DNA of 43,383 bases from assembly GCA_003697085.1 (NCBI GenBank), contig RFFU01000033.1:1-43383 (forward strand), read 5' to 3'. The DNA comes from Candidatus Hydrogenedentota bacterium (GTDB taxonomy: Bacteria; UBA8481; J006). The notes beneath the pieces were generated by a model. It did not search any database and was not told the DNA's origin. It worked only from the letters and a program-made list of their open reading frames with translations. The translations under genes and the position numbers were made by a program. Positions 1-8,510 of this stretch are shown piece by piece (the first letter of the stretch is position 1; every line of letters begins with the position of its first letter).

Positions 1-23
1 CCCCCCCTGCGCCTTTCGCTTGC

Positions 24-49
24 TGAACCGATTTAGTAAACCGGTTTAG
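24..49. promoter_or_regulatory. Tandem LacI-family-type operators
   Basis: Two 13-bp units lie exactly end to end: TGAACCGATTTAG (24-36) and TAAACCGGTTTAG (37-49). The second holds the perfect 12-bp palindrome TAAACCGGTTTA (37-48) centred on CG, the usual form of LacI/GalR-family operators. It covers the expected start point of the leftward promoter at 54-82, so repression by steric block is the natural reading. The regulator and the regulated gene are not in the window; the family assignment is by operator style only. Confidence 0.55.
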
Positions 50-53
50 CAAA

Positions 54-82
54 TTTATACATTTCTCATCAAGATTTGTCAA
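54..82 (-). promoter_or_regulatory. Strong sigma70-type promoter firing leftward off the window
   Basis: On the minus strand there is a perfect -35 (TTGACA, 77-82), a 17-nt spacer and a -10 TATAAA (54-59). The predicted start falls near position 47, inside the tandem operator at 24-49. The transcript leaves the window after about 45 nt, so the target gene lies to the left. It is the best consensus promoter in the window. Confidence 0.7.
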
Positions 83-631
83 GTCCCCAAAGAAAAAAAT
101 TTGTGATTTTCATTAAGGGACTTATAGACGCCTCTAAAAAACGAAGTTCCGAAAAACATTTTTTGATTCCGCGGAAGAAATAGGCGAGCATTTTCCAGAC
201 GGATCCTCCAACGTCCTCCGCCGGTGCAAAGGAGGCCAGGAAAGAGGCTGGGAAAGATAGAATGATTCCTGGGAGGGAAGCACGCCGCCCCAAACCCGCA
301 GATTGACGCGTCTCCCATCTTCCTCGTTCCAAGATTTCCATTTAGGAGCATCCCCCCCTTCTTGCGGCTCTGCCGGAAAGTCTTCTCCTCTTCGCGTGGC
401 CGTATGCGTGGTAGTTCGGTGGACCAGGAATAAAAACAGAGGTTGCTCAGCTAAATTTGTGGGGGAGTTCGGTGCTTTGCTTCGGCAACAAGGAGATACA
501 AGAGAAATCAAAGCCCGGAAACCGAAACCCGAAATTCGAAACGAATCCGAAATTCCAATCTCGAAACCGCGCGGGGCACGTCTCTCGACAAGCCTCAAAT
601 TCCGCCGAAAAGTAAACCCTTAGGGCTGATC
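83..631. other. Intergenic, no convincing gene
   Basis: Several short open frames exist on both strands but none has a recognisable product, a Shine-Dalgarno site or a plausible composition. Positions 515-567 are a low-complexity tract built from degenerate CGAAA/CCGAAA units. Such tracts are common in intergenic DNA of some GC-rich bacteria and translate into spurious Arg/Phe-rich peptides. No terminator with a U-tract is visible after the gene that ends at 632. Confidence 0.5.
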
Positions 632-2788
632 CTATCTCTTCAAAATCAACAGTCGGCTGAACCGCCCGACGATCTCGTGGGTCTTTTCGTATCCATAATG
701 ATCCTGCTGGAAATTGGCGGCGTAGAGGTGAAGTCGCGGGTGGAATTTCAATAACGTCTGCTCTCCGATCTTGATCCATTCCCACTTCCCGCTCTTTTCG
801 TTCTTGAAATAGCCGAAGGCCGTGTATTTCCGCCCTCGCTTCTCGATCTTCAGAAGCACATCCTGCCAGTCCGGAGAGCCTCCGAAACGGTACGCCGGGT
901 CCTCGAGAACCGTCCATTCCGTTCCGATGAGTTTCCCGAAGCGGAGTCTTCGTTTTTGGTTGTACCCGTGTTCGAGGCTGGCGTATTCCACCGTCAGCAT
1001 CGTCTGGGTATCCTGGATCAAAGCAAAACCAGCGGAGTTCCCGGCCGTCGTCAACCGCGTCGTCAGCTGCGCGATTACATCCCAGTCGCCGTCCGGCAGT
1101 TGTCCCTTGTACTCGACGAGATTCGGTACCGCGGGCTTCCGGTTGTTGCCGAGGAGACCGTATCGCGAAACAAGGTTCAAACCGCAGGCAAAGCCCATCC
1201 GCCGGGGATCGGGATTGTGTACTATGAATTCCCGCTCGAAGGCCCGCCGGTCCAGAAAGTTCGTCTGATACACGGCGTTTGGATCTTTCCCGCGATCGAT
1301 GAAATTCCGCGCGATATCGAGCCGGGTCAAAGTGACGTTGTCGAACTCCGCGTCGATCTCCGAGACCTTCCCGCTGCCGTAATGATCGGAGGCACCGTTG
1401 GCCGCTTTGAGAACCAACCGCGGGGAGGTGATCGTCGGCGCCGTCTGAACCCCGATCAACCGCTCGCTCACCTTGCCAGACTCCGGATCAGGATAAGTGG
1501 CGTATCCATAAAAGTTGATGCCCTTCTTTACGATCTTGAGAACGATATCCAAGGGAGTTTTCGCGGCGCCGATCGCTCCGCTGACGCTGACCTGCGTCCA
1601 TTCCCCGTCGAGAACCTTGACGATCCGGAAGCGGCGCCAGAGGTTGTAGCCGTGGGGGTCGGCGTAATACTGCAGTTCGATGTAGTTCGAGTCGTTCTGT
1701 TGAAGCTGAATCGCGACACCGTGGTGCTGCATCTGCGGTTGAAAACGGATCTCCGAGGAGAATTCGTAATCGGGCAGCGAGACCGGCTTGGTACTCCGAA
1801 CCAGATTGGCGATCTTGTCGTTTTCCGCCCATGGCGCCCGGTATTGCGTTACGATCAAAAGTTTCCCACCATCGACCGCAATGCGGTTGTCGTCGCGGTT
1901 CAGAACCTGCCATCCGGTGGGAATCGCGTCTCCGTCGAACGTTTCCCGCAGGACGACCTTCCGGCCGGTCACCTCTTCCAAGCATTGGTTGAGCATTCCC
2001 TCGGCCACGCCGGCGGCTTCCTGCAACACACTTCCGAGCTCCGCGCCGGACCGCGCGTCGAAATACTTGCCGCCCCCCGCCTCCGCGATCGCCTCGAGTT
2101 GCTTCTTCGTCTCTTCGTCCACGCCGAATCCGATCGTGTGAACGATCACATCGATACCGGAGTCCCGAAGTTTGCGGATCACGGCGGCGGGATCCGCGCC
2201 GCAGGATTCCTTCCCGTCGGAGAGAAGAACAAGGGTCTTGCGGGCATCGGAGGAGAAGAGAGAGGCGGCCTGCTCGAGCGACGAACCGATCGGGGTTTCG
2301 CCCCTCGCCTTTACCGCTTCGATCGCCGTTTTCAGCGCCGCTCGATCAGGTTCCCCGACCGGCGCGAGTACCTCGATGTCCTCGCACGATTTTGGATCGG
2401 TGTGAGGGAGCCGGTGTCCGAAGACGACGATGCCCAGCCGCGCCGAGGCGGGGATCTTCTCGAGCAAATCGGCGAAGGCCTTTTGCGCCAACGCGATCTT
2501 CGACTCCTCCCCCATCTTCTCGTTCATACTGCCCGATGCGTCCAGAACAATGACGTATTCGTCGGCGGCCGTCTTGACCGGTGTCGTCGTCGCCGCGGCA
2601 TCCGCTTCCGATGCCTCCGCGCTTTTCTCCAGGGAGGCCTTCGCGATCTGTTGCTTCGCTGGGGAAGGCTCTGGCTTTCCCGGCTCCGTCCCCGTCGAGG
2701 GAACCGGCGAGGCCGAAGAGCCGCAACCGATGGAGAGAACCAAAAGCATCGAAACCAAGAAACCAAACGACCGAACCGTTTTTGACAT
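632..2788 (-). CDS. Von Willebrand A lipoprotein with two C-terminal jelly-roll-like modules
   Basis: 718 aa. The start is ATG 2788, because GGGAGG sits 8 nt upstream; an earlier in-frame start lacks this. Residues 1-21 form a signal peptide and Cys22 follows in an imperfect lipobox (SIGC), so outer-membrane or periplasmic anchoring is likely. After a Pro/Ala/Glu-rich linker comes a VWA domain (about 77-265) with an intact MIDAS: DASGS (83-87), Thr in GETPIGSS and Asp in LLSDGKES. The rest, about 300-718, is two similar beta-rich modules, each beginning with a Phe-rich strand and carrying a HYGYN or HGYNLW-like segment. They look like concanavalin-type sheets. VWA lipoproteins usually bind protein partners through a metal ion; ligand and function here are unknown. 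The gene is monocistronic, with its own promoter at 2872-2899. Confidence 0.85.
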   Translation of the reverse strand: MSKTVRSFGFLVSMLLVLSIGCGSSASPVPSTGTEPGKPEPSPAKQQIAKASLEKSAEASEADAAATTTPVKTAADEYVIVLDASGSMNEKMGEESKIALAQKAFADLLEKIPASARLGIVVFGHRLPHTDPKSCEDIEVLAPVGEPDRAALKTAIEAVKARGETPIGSSLEQAASLFSSDARKTLVLLSDGKESCGADPAAVIRKLRDSGIDVIVHTIGFGVDEETKKQLEAIAEAGGGKYFDARSGAELGSVLQEAAGVAEGMLNQCLEEVTGRKVVLRETFDGDAIPTGWQVLNRDDNRIAVDGGKLLIVTQYRAPWAENDKIANLVRSTKPVSLPDYEFSSEIRFQPQMQHHGVAIQLQQNDSNYIELQYYADPHGYNLWRRFRIVKVLDGEWTQVSVSGAIGAAKTPLDIVLKIVKKGINFYGYATYPDPESGKVSERLIGVQTAPTITSPRLVLKAANGASDHYGSGKVSEIDAEFDNVTLTRLDIARNFIDRGKDPNAVYQTNFLDRRAFEREFIVHNPDPRRMGFACGLNLVSRYGLLGNNRKPAVPNLVEYKGQLPDGDWDVIAQLTTRLTTAGNSAGFALIQDTQTMLTVEYASLEHGYNQKRRLRFGKLIGTEWTVLEDPAYRFGGSPDWQDVLLKIEKRGRKYTAFGYFKNEKSGKWEWIKIGEQTLLKFHPRLHLYAANFQQDHYGYEKTHEIVGRFSRLLILKR

Positions 2789-2871
2789 CAAGAATTCCTC
2801 CCGTAGAAGTTTCCTTCCCACGCGACGAGTTTTTCACCCGGTGAAATCACTGCGAGCGTACGAAGCGGTTT

Positions 2872-2899
2872 ATTATCCGGTTAATCCGGCGAAGGACAA
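2872..2899 (-). promoter_or_regulatory. Likely promoter of the VWA lipoprotein gene
   Basis: On the minus strand: -35 TTGTCC (2894-2899), 16-nt spacer and -10 GATAAT (2872-2877). It predicts a leader of about 77 nt ending in the GGGAGG ribosome site before ATG 2788. The spacer region contains a CCGGATTAACCGG near-repeat that could be a regulator site, but this is a guess. Confidence 0.5.
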
Positions 2900-3246
2900 C
2901 CAGAATCCGCTCCCCTGTGGACGGACCCGAAAGGGCAGACAGGAACCGACAGGTTGGCTTTTCCGTCACGAAGCTCTGAATGCCGGCCGGGCGTCTTTTC
3001 TTGGGGGATTAACTGGAAGGAATCAAATGCCGATAAAAGGATCGAATTCTAACTCGGAAGGCTCGTCTTCCGGGGTTACTGCCGGGAATTTTCGCGGGAT
3101 GCCGAGAACGAACTCAAGCGAAGGAAGTCGAGGAAGAAAGCGGGTTGGAGAAGAAATCCGATAAAGTTTTTGATTGGGAACCGCGGGACTCCGTTACGCC
3201 GGGCCGGAAGAGGTTTGTAAAGCCGGCCCGTTCTTGTACTCGAAAA
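2900..3246. other. Intergenic between divergent genes, nothing clear
   Basis: This stretch separates the leftward VWA gene from the rightward EnvC-like gene. It must hold the promoter of the latter, but I see no good -35/-10 pair. A TTG codon at 3145 is in frame with the downstream gene. It would put 34 charged residues before the signal peptide, so I do not accept it. Confidence 0.4.
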
Positions 3247-4380
3247 ATGTCGTTTTCCTCCGTTCGGGTTGCAGCTTGGTGTCTGGTGATTCTCCTGGGA
3301 GCGCTTTATCTCTCCGCTCCGGTCCGGGGAGCCGGTGAATGGGATCGGCTGCGCGCCGAGCAAAAACGGCGAAGCGCGGCGGCGGTCGAGGCCGAGAAGA
3401 CACTGAAGAAGATTGAGGCGGAATTGAGAGTGCTTTCCGGAAAAAGAAGGACGACCGAACGCCGCCTCCGTCTTGCCCGCCTCAAACTCCAACGCGACAC
3501 CGAGCGCCTCAAACTTCAACAGAATCTTGTTCACGAGGCCGAGTTGCGGATCGAAGAATGGAAGAATCACGTGAAAGAAATGGAGACCGAAGAGGCCTTT
3601 TATCGGAAACGCCTTCGTTTTCAGGCGGACTTTCTTATGCGAACTGCGTTGCGTTTTCGAATGAAACACTCGGATTCTTCGGAGGAGTTCCAGGCACAGA
3701 CGCGAGTCGTGTTTTCGCGCCATCTTATCCGTTCAACTCTTCGGCTTTACGAAACCGCTTCTGATTCCCATTCCTTTTTTGAGAGGAAGCGGCGGGAGGA
3801 AGAAGCGCTTCGTGACGACTTGCGGAAGGAGGAGGAGAAGGCGGCGGCGGCTCGAGAAGAGGTCCGGCGTCGGCAGAAGTCCCTCGAACGTCTTATGAAA
3901 GGACTGGAACGGGAGACGCGGAAGAAAAAGGCGGTCCGGGAAAAGACGAAAAGGATGCTTCGAAAAATCCGTGCTGAGTTGGCGAAGATTCAGAAGCGTC
4001 TGAAGGAACTCGAAAAACTCTTCCGCAAACCCGGCCATTTCGCCAAGCCGGTTCCCGGAACCTTCTTCCGTCCGGAGGACGTGTCGGTTCCCGGAGTCTT
4101 TATTCGTTGCCCTTACGGGTCGCCGGTGAAAGCAGGAGCACCGGGTGAGGTTTTGGCTATCGAGGAGATGCGCGGCTTGGGGCGGACGGTGATCCTGGGC
4201 CACGGGGGGGGATTTTCCAGCGTCTATTCAAACCTTTCCAAGGTAACGGTAAAGAAGGGGCAGAAGGTACGTTTGGGCACGGTGCTGGGGAAAAGCGGGA
4301 AGGGGGCTTATGGAGAGATGCTCTACTTTGCCGTTTACGAGAAGGGCAAGGTCCGCGATCCGATGACGATGGTGCGCTGA
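3247..4380 (+). CDS. EnvC-like coiled-coil protein with a degenerate LytM domain
   Basis: 377 aa from ATG 3247, chosen because it places a clean signal peptide (about 7-27, ending in APVRGAG) at the N-terminus; no Shine-Dalgarno is visible. Residues 30-275 are a long Lys/Arg/Glu-rich coiled coil. The C-terminal 90 residues are a LytM/M23 fold (GSPVKAGAPGEVL ... GHGGGFSSVYSNLSKV ... KSGKGAYGEMLYFAVYE). The zinc ligands expected in an active M23 peptidase are missing: the HxxxD position reads GVFIRC and the HxH position reads MLYFAV. That pattern is known from EnvC and NlpD, which activate N-acetylmuramyl amidases rather than cutting peptidoglycan themselves. A periplasmic role in septal wall splitting is inferred. 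No FtsEX or amidase gene is nearby. Confidence 0.8.
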   Translation: MSFSSVRVAAWCLVILLGALYLSAPVRGAGEWDRLRAEQKRRSAAAVEAEKTLKKIEAELRVLSGKRRTTERRLRLARLKLQRDTERLKLQQNLVHEAELRIEEWKNHVKEMETEEAFYRKRLRFQADFLMRTALRFRMKHSDSSEEFQAQTRVVFSRHLIRSTLRLYETASDSHSFFERKRREEEALRDDLRKEEEKAAAAREEVRRRQKSLERLMKGLERETRKKKAVREKTKRMLRKIRAELAKIQKRLKELEKLFRKPGHFAKPVPGTFFRPEDVSVPGVFIRCPYGSPVKAGAPGEVLAIEEMRGLGRTVILGHGGGFSSVYSNLSKVTVKKGQKVRLGTVLGKSGKGAYGEMLYFAVYEKGKVRDPMTMVR

Positions 4381-4443
4381 CGTCGCGATCTTTTCCGAAT
4401 TTTTCTTGCGGAGATTTTTTTCCGGAAAAGAAGACGGGGAACA

Positions 4444-4452
4444 TGCTAGAAT
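4444..4452 (+). promoter_or_regulatory. Extended -10 directly before a start codon (leaderless type)
   Basis: TGC-TAGAAT (4444-4452) ends only 7 nt before ATG 4460, so transcription should start at or within a base or two of the start codon. No good -35 is seen, which fits an extended -10 promoter. No Shine-Dalgarno is present before the ATG. Confidence 0.5.
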
Positions 4453-4459
4453 GTGCGTC

Positions 4460-5575
4460 ATGCGGAAGAAAGGCTTCATTCCCCTTGCGGCGGTTTTTTT
4501 CCTTTTCGACTCTCTTCTCGGGTCGTGCGCGTCCGTTCCGGGCACGGCAGGGGGAGAGACCCCGTGGCGCCGGCTCGTTTACTCCGAAGCCTCCACCCGC
4601 GACCTCGCTTTTCTGGAAAGGGCTACGCTCTGGGCGACCGATCGCGGAATTTTTCGATCGGATTATCGCAAACGGAATCGTTTTCAGCGCGTAAAGATGA
4701 ATGTGCCCGGCGACCGGGATGTTCTCGCGCTCGGCGCTCGGCGCAACCAAGCCCGCGTCTTTGCCGTTACGGACCTGGGAAATCTCCTTCTCTCCGAGAA
4801 TCTCGGGCGTTCCTTTCAGGTCATAGGCCGGTTTCCGAACATCCGAGTGTACGATATGGCGCTTTCCGAGGAGGGGCGACTTTACGTGGCGACATCGGCG
4901 GGGCTGTTGGAGGCGCACTTTCTCGATACGCATCCGGTATCCACGCGGACGGTCTTCATGCCGTGGGAAACTCTGGCGTTGGCGTTGCCGATTTGGCGGC
5001 GGGTGTCGGAAGGGAGTGATACGGATTTCTGGAAGGACTGGTCCGTCATTCTTCCCGGAACCTGCATTCGCTTGACACTTGATCCCGATGACAATCGTCG
5101 GATGATCGCCGACGTTTTTCGGAAGGGAAGTTATCTTTCGACCGACGGGGGGGAGACGTGGGAGAAAATGGAGTGGGACGGAGTGCCCTTGAGTGGGCCG
5201 GCGGCGTTTGGGTCGAACGGCTGGGTGGTCGTGGGCAGGTACTTCAGTCGTGATGACGGAAGGACGTGGAGGCGTTTCCCTCCCATACCGCCGTCACCCG
5301 AGGCGGCGTGGACGGGCGAGGAACCGCCGTTTCCGGATCAGGGAGTGGTGATCAACGCCGACGGCGTATGGTGTCTGGATTACCTTTCCTCGAGCGTTTA
5401 TCGCACCAGGGACGGGAAACACTGGGAACACGTGGGACGGCGTTCGCATTTCCATTCCCGGGGGCGGGAAGCGGGGGCGTCCTTGATCGCGAAGGATCTG
5501 CGGGGGCGCATCTGGGTGGGGACGGACGGCCACGGCCTTTTCGTGTACGAGAAGCCGGGTGTGGAAAAATTTTAA
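4460..5575 (+). CDS. Lipoprotein with Asp-box (BNR) beta-propeller
   Basis: 371 aa from ATG 4460, the codon that starts a lipoprotein signal peptide ending in the lipobox LGSC (Cys23). The mature part holds repeated beta-propeller blades. Asp-box motifs of the SxDxGxTW type are visible as STDGGETW, SRDDGRTW and RTRDGKHW, and a final blade reads GRIWVGTDGHGLFVYE. Such propellers occur in sialidases, in Ycf48-type assembly factors and in many uncharacterised secreted proteins. No sialidase catalytic residues are evident, so a binding or scaffold role on the envelope is more likely. It appears to be transcribed from a leaderless promoter at 4444. The gene is separate from the EnvC-like gene by 79 nt. 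Confidence 0.75.
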   Translation: MRKKGFIPLAAVFFLFDSLLGSCASVPGTAGGETPWRRLVYSEASTRDLAFLERATLWATDRGIFRSDYRKRNRFQRVKMNVPGDRDVLALGARRNQARVFAVTDLGNLLLSENLGRSFQVIGRFPNIRVYDMALSEEGRLYVATSAGLLEAHFLDTHPVSTRTVFMPWETLALALPIWRRVSEGSDTDFWKDWSVILPGTCIRLTLDPDDNRRMIADVFRKGSYLSTDGGETWEKMEWDGVPLSGPAAFGSNGWVVVGRYFSRDDGRTWRRFPPIPPSPEAAWTGEEPPFPDQGVVINADGVWCLDYLSSSVYRTRDGKHWEHVGRRSHFHSRGREAGASLIAKDLRGRIWVGTDGHGLFVYEKPGVEKF

Positions 5576-5701
5576 AAAAACTATTGCCACACTTCGGCGG
5601 GTTCCTGTAATTTCAATTCTGGTCATGGGGGTTGGTTTCCCAGACGTGGAGTTTCCGCCGTTGTGCGGAGGAAATTGAGAGGAAACGGGAGAATTGAAAT
5701 C

Positions 5702-5902
5702 ATGAATATCAAGGTTGTGCTAGAAAAATCCGAAGATGGAAAATATTTCGTTTATGTTCCCTCGTTGCCGGGAGTTGTCGCGGACGGAAACACGCGGGAC
5801 GAGGCCCTGTCCGGGTTGAAACGGGAACTGGCGGCGTATCTTGAGCCGAGCGAGGAAGATCTTCCCAGCAACCGGAACCTCTTGAGCGAAATCGAGGTTT
5901 GA
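5702..5902 (+). CDS. HicB-like small protein, no HicA partner
   Basis: 66 aa from ATG 5702, preceded by a purine-rich GAGAGGAAACGGGAG. The sequence has the HicB/UPF0150 partial RNase H-like pattern: a beta strand (VVLEKSEDGKYFVYVPSLPG), a turn with GNTRDEALSGLKREL, and a helix ending in AYLE. In type II toxin-antitoxin pairs, HicB neutralises the HicA mRNA interferase. No HicA reading frame is found on either side, so this is an orphan antitoxin or one of the many stand-alone HicB-like proteins. It lacks an obvious C-terminal DNA-binding domain. Confidence 0.75.
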   Translation: MNIKVVLEKSEDGKYFVYVPSLPGVVADGNTRDEALSGLKRELAAYLEPSEEDLPSNRNLLSEIEV

Positions 5903-6284
5903 TTCTTCCCGCGACGGCGTCAATCCGAAGGAAAGGTTCAGCCTCAACGCTGGCGGCGGATCCTCCGCGGGGAAAATAAGTTCTTGGAAAAAATGCTATT
6001 AAATGAATATTAAAATGGTAAGGAAGGGCCTTGCCGGGGTTCCCCCTCGGAGGGGGGATAACGCGGACGGAGAATGGAAAAGAAAGAAAAGGGGCTCCTT
6101 TCTCCGCACCCTCCGTCGCGCTCGCTACCCCCGCCGGCTTCCTCCTTTCCCGACCGTTGTCCCCTGATTTCTCGCACGTGCGGCCTTCTCACGGCTTCGT
6201 TCCATCGTCTCGTTTCTTTCGGCGCGCGGAAAACGGATGGTTTTCGTTGCAGGGAAGCGGAGTTTCCATAGAATCCTTCTGATC
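5903..6284. other. Intergenic with AT-rich promoter-like patch
   Basis: No gene is supported. Positions 5984-6016 are strikingly AT-rich for this genome and contain TTGGAA followed after 18 nt by TATTAA, a weak promoter candidate for the rightward genes. A hairpin of 6-7 bp (CCCCCT-CGG-AGGGGG, about 6042-6056) follows, without a U-tract. Confidence 0.35.
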
Positions 6285-6875
6285 ATGAAGACGCGTTGGA
6301 GGAAAGTGCTGTGGGGCGGGGTGGGCGGCGTTCTTGCTTTGTGGCTGGTGCTTTTCGGAACCAACTCGATTCTTGATACGAAAGTCGGCTTCGATTACGA
6401 CGACACGGTCTGTTTCTCCACTCCCTCCTTCGAGAGCGCTGCAGCCTTGTACGGGATGGAATCGATTCGCAAGGGAAGCGAGAAGTACGAGCGATTCTGG
6501 AAGGAAGTAAACGCGGACCCGAGCCGGGATCTTCCGAAACCGGTGACGCTGGGTTTGGTCCGCTGCGCGCGGCTTTTGGGAATCGATCCCATCCTCATTA
6601 CGGCGCGGCCCGGCATCGAAAGCGAGACGTTTGTGAGGTATTGGAGGGGGCTCTTCGATGAGGTGTACTTCACGGAGAATAAGTCGGAGATTCTGGAACG
6701 GGCGCGCTTCCTGGCCTTCTTCGGTGATTCGGATTCGGATATCGCCGAGGCACGCGAGGTCGGAGTGATAGGAATTCGAATTCAAAGAAACCCGGCTTCG
6801 TCCTACAAGAGGAAATACAATCCGGGGAAATACGGAGAATGGGTCATGCCGTTTTCGGCCGGGCCTTCCGGATAG
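6285..6875 (+). CDS. AphA-type (class B) HAD acid phosphatase, membrane-anchored
   Basis: 196 aa from ATG 6285. An ATG at 6237 is possible but would bury the signal anchor. Residues 8-25 are a hydrophobic N-terminal helix. The HAD motif FDYDDT (36-41) is followed by VCFSTPSF, very close to FDIDDTVLFSSP of E. coli AphA. Motif II lies in LITARPG and motif III/IV in FGDSDSDIAEAREVG, then GIRIQRNPASSYK, again AphA-like. Family members remove phosphate from nucleotides and other organic phosphates in the periplasm. The signal sequence may not be cleaved. The gene ends 30 nt before nadB and could be co-transcribed with it. Phosphatase assignment is firm; the natural substrate is unknown. Confidence 0.85.
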   Translation: MKTRWRKVLWGGVGGVLALWLVLFGTNSILDTKVGFDYDDTVCFSTPSFESAAALYGMESIRKGSEKYERFWKEVNADPSRDLPKPVTLGLVRCARLLGIDPILITARPGIESETFVRYWRGLFDEVYFTENKSEILERARFLAFFGDSDSDIAEAREVGVIGIRIQRNPASSYKRKYNPGKYGEWVMPFSAGPSG

Positions 6876-6905
6876 TTGAACGGAAAGGTTTCGGAGGAAC
6901 CGGAG

Positions 6906-8510
6906 GTGAACGCGGAAGGGGCGTGCTCGCCGGTCGTCGTCGTCGTCGGGTCGGGAATCGCGGGGTTGCGGCATGCGTTGTATCTTGCCGAGAAACATGA
7001 CGTCGTTCTCATAACGAAGAAAGCGGCCGTGGAATCGAATACGAATTATGCTCAAGGGGGCATCGCGGTCGCGTTGGGAGCCGACGATGCCCCGGAACTG
7101 CATATCGAGGATACGCTGCGGACGGGAGCGGGATTAACCGATCCCAAGATCGCCGAGATCGTGGTACGCGAGGGCCCGGAACTTGTCCGGGAACTGGTCG
7201 AGATGGGGGCGGATTTCGCCCGCGACGAGCGCGGCGAGTTGGCTTTGGGCAGGGAAGGGGGGCACAGTCGGAACAGGGTCATTCACAGTGCCGATCAAAC
7301 AGGGCGCGAGGTTGAACGTGTCCTGCTTCATCACGCGGAGTCCCATCCTCGAATTACGCTCAGACCTTATCATTTCGTGATCGATCTTCTTGTCAACGAA
7401 GGCAAGGTCTCCGGCGTCGCCGTTCTGACACCGGACGAAGAGATCGAGGTGATCCCGACAAGCGTCGTGTCGTTGAGTACGGGGGGGTTGGGACGGATCT
7501 TTCTTTATACGACGAATCCGGAGATCGCGACCGGGGACGGCGTGGCGATGGCGTATCGAGCGGGGGCGCGGATCCGGGATATGGAGTTCATTCAGTTTCA
7601 TCCGACGGCCCTGGCCCGGCCCGGATCGGCGGCCTTTCTCATCTCCGAAGCCGTCCGGGGGGAGGGAGGGATTCTGCGGACGTTGGATGGAGAACGTTTT
7701 ATGGAACGCTATGATCCCGAACGGATGGAATTGGCTCCGCGAGACGTCGTCGCCCGCGCCATCGATACCGAATTGAAAAAACGCGGTGATCCGTATGTCC
7801 TGCTCGACGTGACCCATCTCGGGAAAGAATTCCTCCAGAAGCGTTTTCCGCATATCTACCGCACCTGCCTCGTTCACGACATTGCGATCGAGAAGGATCC
7901 GATTCCCGTCGTTCCCGCGGCCCACTATTCCTGTGGAGGAATCGTAACCGATGCGAATGGGCGAACGGACATCGTCGGACTTTACGCGATCGGAGAAACG
8001 GCGAGTCACGGTCTTCACGGAGCCAACCGTCTCGCCTCCAATTCTCTCCTCGAGGCGCTCGTCTTTGCCCGGCGCGCGGCGCGCGCGATTCACGCGGACG
8101 GACTTCTTACACCAGCCGAACAGTCTCGCCGGATCCCGAATTCCCGTTCTCAAAGGTGCGGCTTGGTTGACCTCTACGCCGGCCGCTTGCGAACCGTAAT
8201 GTCGCAAAAGGTCGGAATCTTTCGGAACCGGGCTGCATTGTCGCGGGCGGAAGCGGAGATCGAGGCGATCCGCGTCGGGCTGGAACGGCTTGTGAAAATT
8301 TTCCGCCCGACGCGGGATCTTCTGGAACTCTTCAATATGGCGGAGGTGGCGCGCTTGATCGTCCGGTCGGCCCTGGCGCGAACACGTTCCGTCGGTCTTC
8401 ACGCTCTTGAGGAAGACGGCGGCCGGCAGGATCCGGCTCCGCGGCACACGGTCTGGCAACGAAAGGAACCGACGAACCTTTTGGGAGAGTTGATTCGGGA
8501 GAAACGATGA
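6906..8510 (+). CDS. nadB: L-aspartate oxidase
   Basis: 534 aa. I start it at GTG 6906, which has GGAGG 8 nt upstream (6893-6897); a TTG at 6876 has none. NadB oxidises L-aspartate to iminoaspartate with FAD, the first step of de novo NAD synthesis. Visible are the Rossmann motif GSGIAG (15-20), the SNTNYAQGGIAVA segment, EFIQFHPTAL, the HYSCGGI loop and GANRLASNSLLEAL, all hallmarks of the NadB/succinate dehydrogenase flavoprotein family. The length matches the family (about 540). The C-terminal helical domain (from about 430) is present. nadA and nadC are not in the window. The stop overlaps the start of maf as ATGA, so translational coupling is likely. Confidence 0.95.
   Translation: MNAEGACSPVVVVVGSGIAGLRHALYLAEKHDVVLITKKAAVESNTNYAQGGIAVALGADDAPELHIEDTLRTGAGLTDPKIAEIVVREGPELVRELVEMGADFARDERGELALGREGGHSRNRVIHSADQTGREVERVLLHHAESHPRITLRPYHFVIDLLVNEGKVSGVAVLTPDEEIEVIPTSVVSLSTGGLGRIFLYTTNPEIATGDGVAMAYRAGARIRDMEFIQFHPTALARPGSAAFLISEAVRGEGGILRTLDGERFMERYDPERMELAPRDVVARAIDTELKKRGDPYVLLDVTHLGKEFLQKRFPHIYRTCLVHDIAIEKDPIPVVPAAHYSCGGIVTDANGRTDIVGLYAIGETASHGLHGANRLASNSLLEALVFARRAARAIHADGLLTPAEQSRRIPNSRSQRCGLVDLYAGRLRTVMSQKVGIFRNRAALSRAEAEIEAIRVGLERLVKIFRPTRDLLELFNMAEVARLIVRSALARTRSVGLHALEEDGGRQDPAPRHTVWQRKEPTNLLGELIREKR

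Noticed and set aside
134-598. Overlapping small open frames in the left intergenic region
   Set aside because: They run through the CGAAA-type low-complexity tract, give Arg/Phe-rich peptides and lack start signals.
956-2785. A 609-codon open frame on the plus strand opposite the VWA lipoprotein gene
   Set aside because: It mirrors a real, domain-bearing gene. Its product is Arg/Val/Asp-rich with no recognisable motif, signal or ribosome site, as expected from the antisense of a GC-rich coding frame.
3145-3246. TTG 3145 as start of the EnvC-like gene
   Set aside because: It would place 34 charged residues before the signal peptide, and ATG 3247 gives a normal secretion signal.
6042-6056. 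GC-rich hairpin as a terminator before the AphA-type gene
   Set aside because: A short stem without a U-tract, more than 100 nt beyond the nearest gene end.
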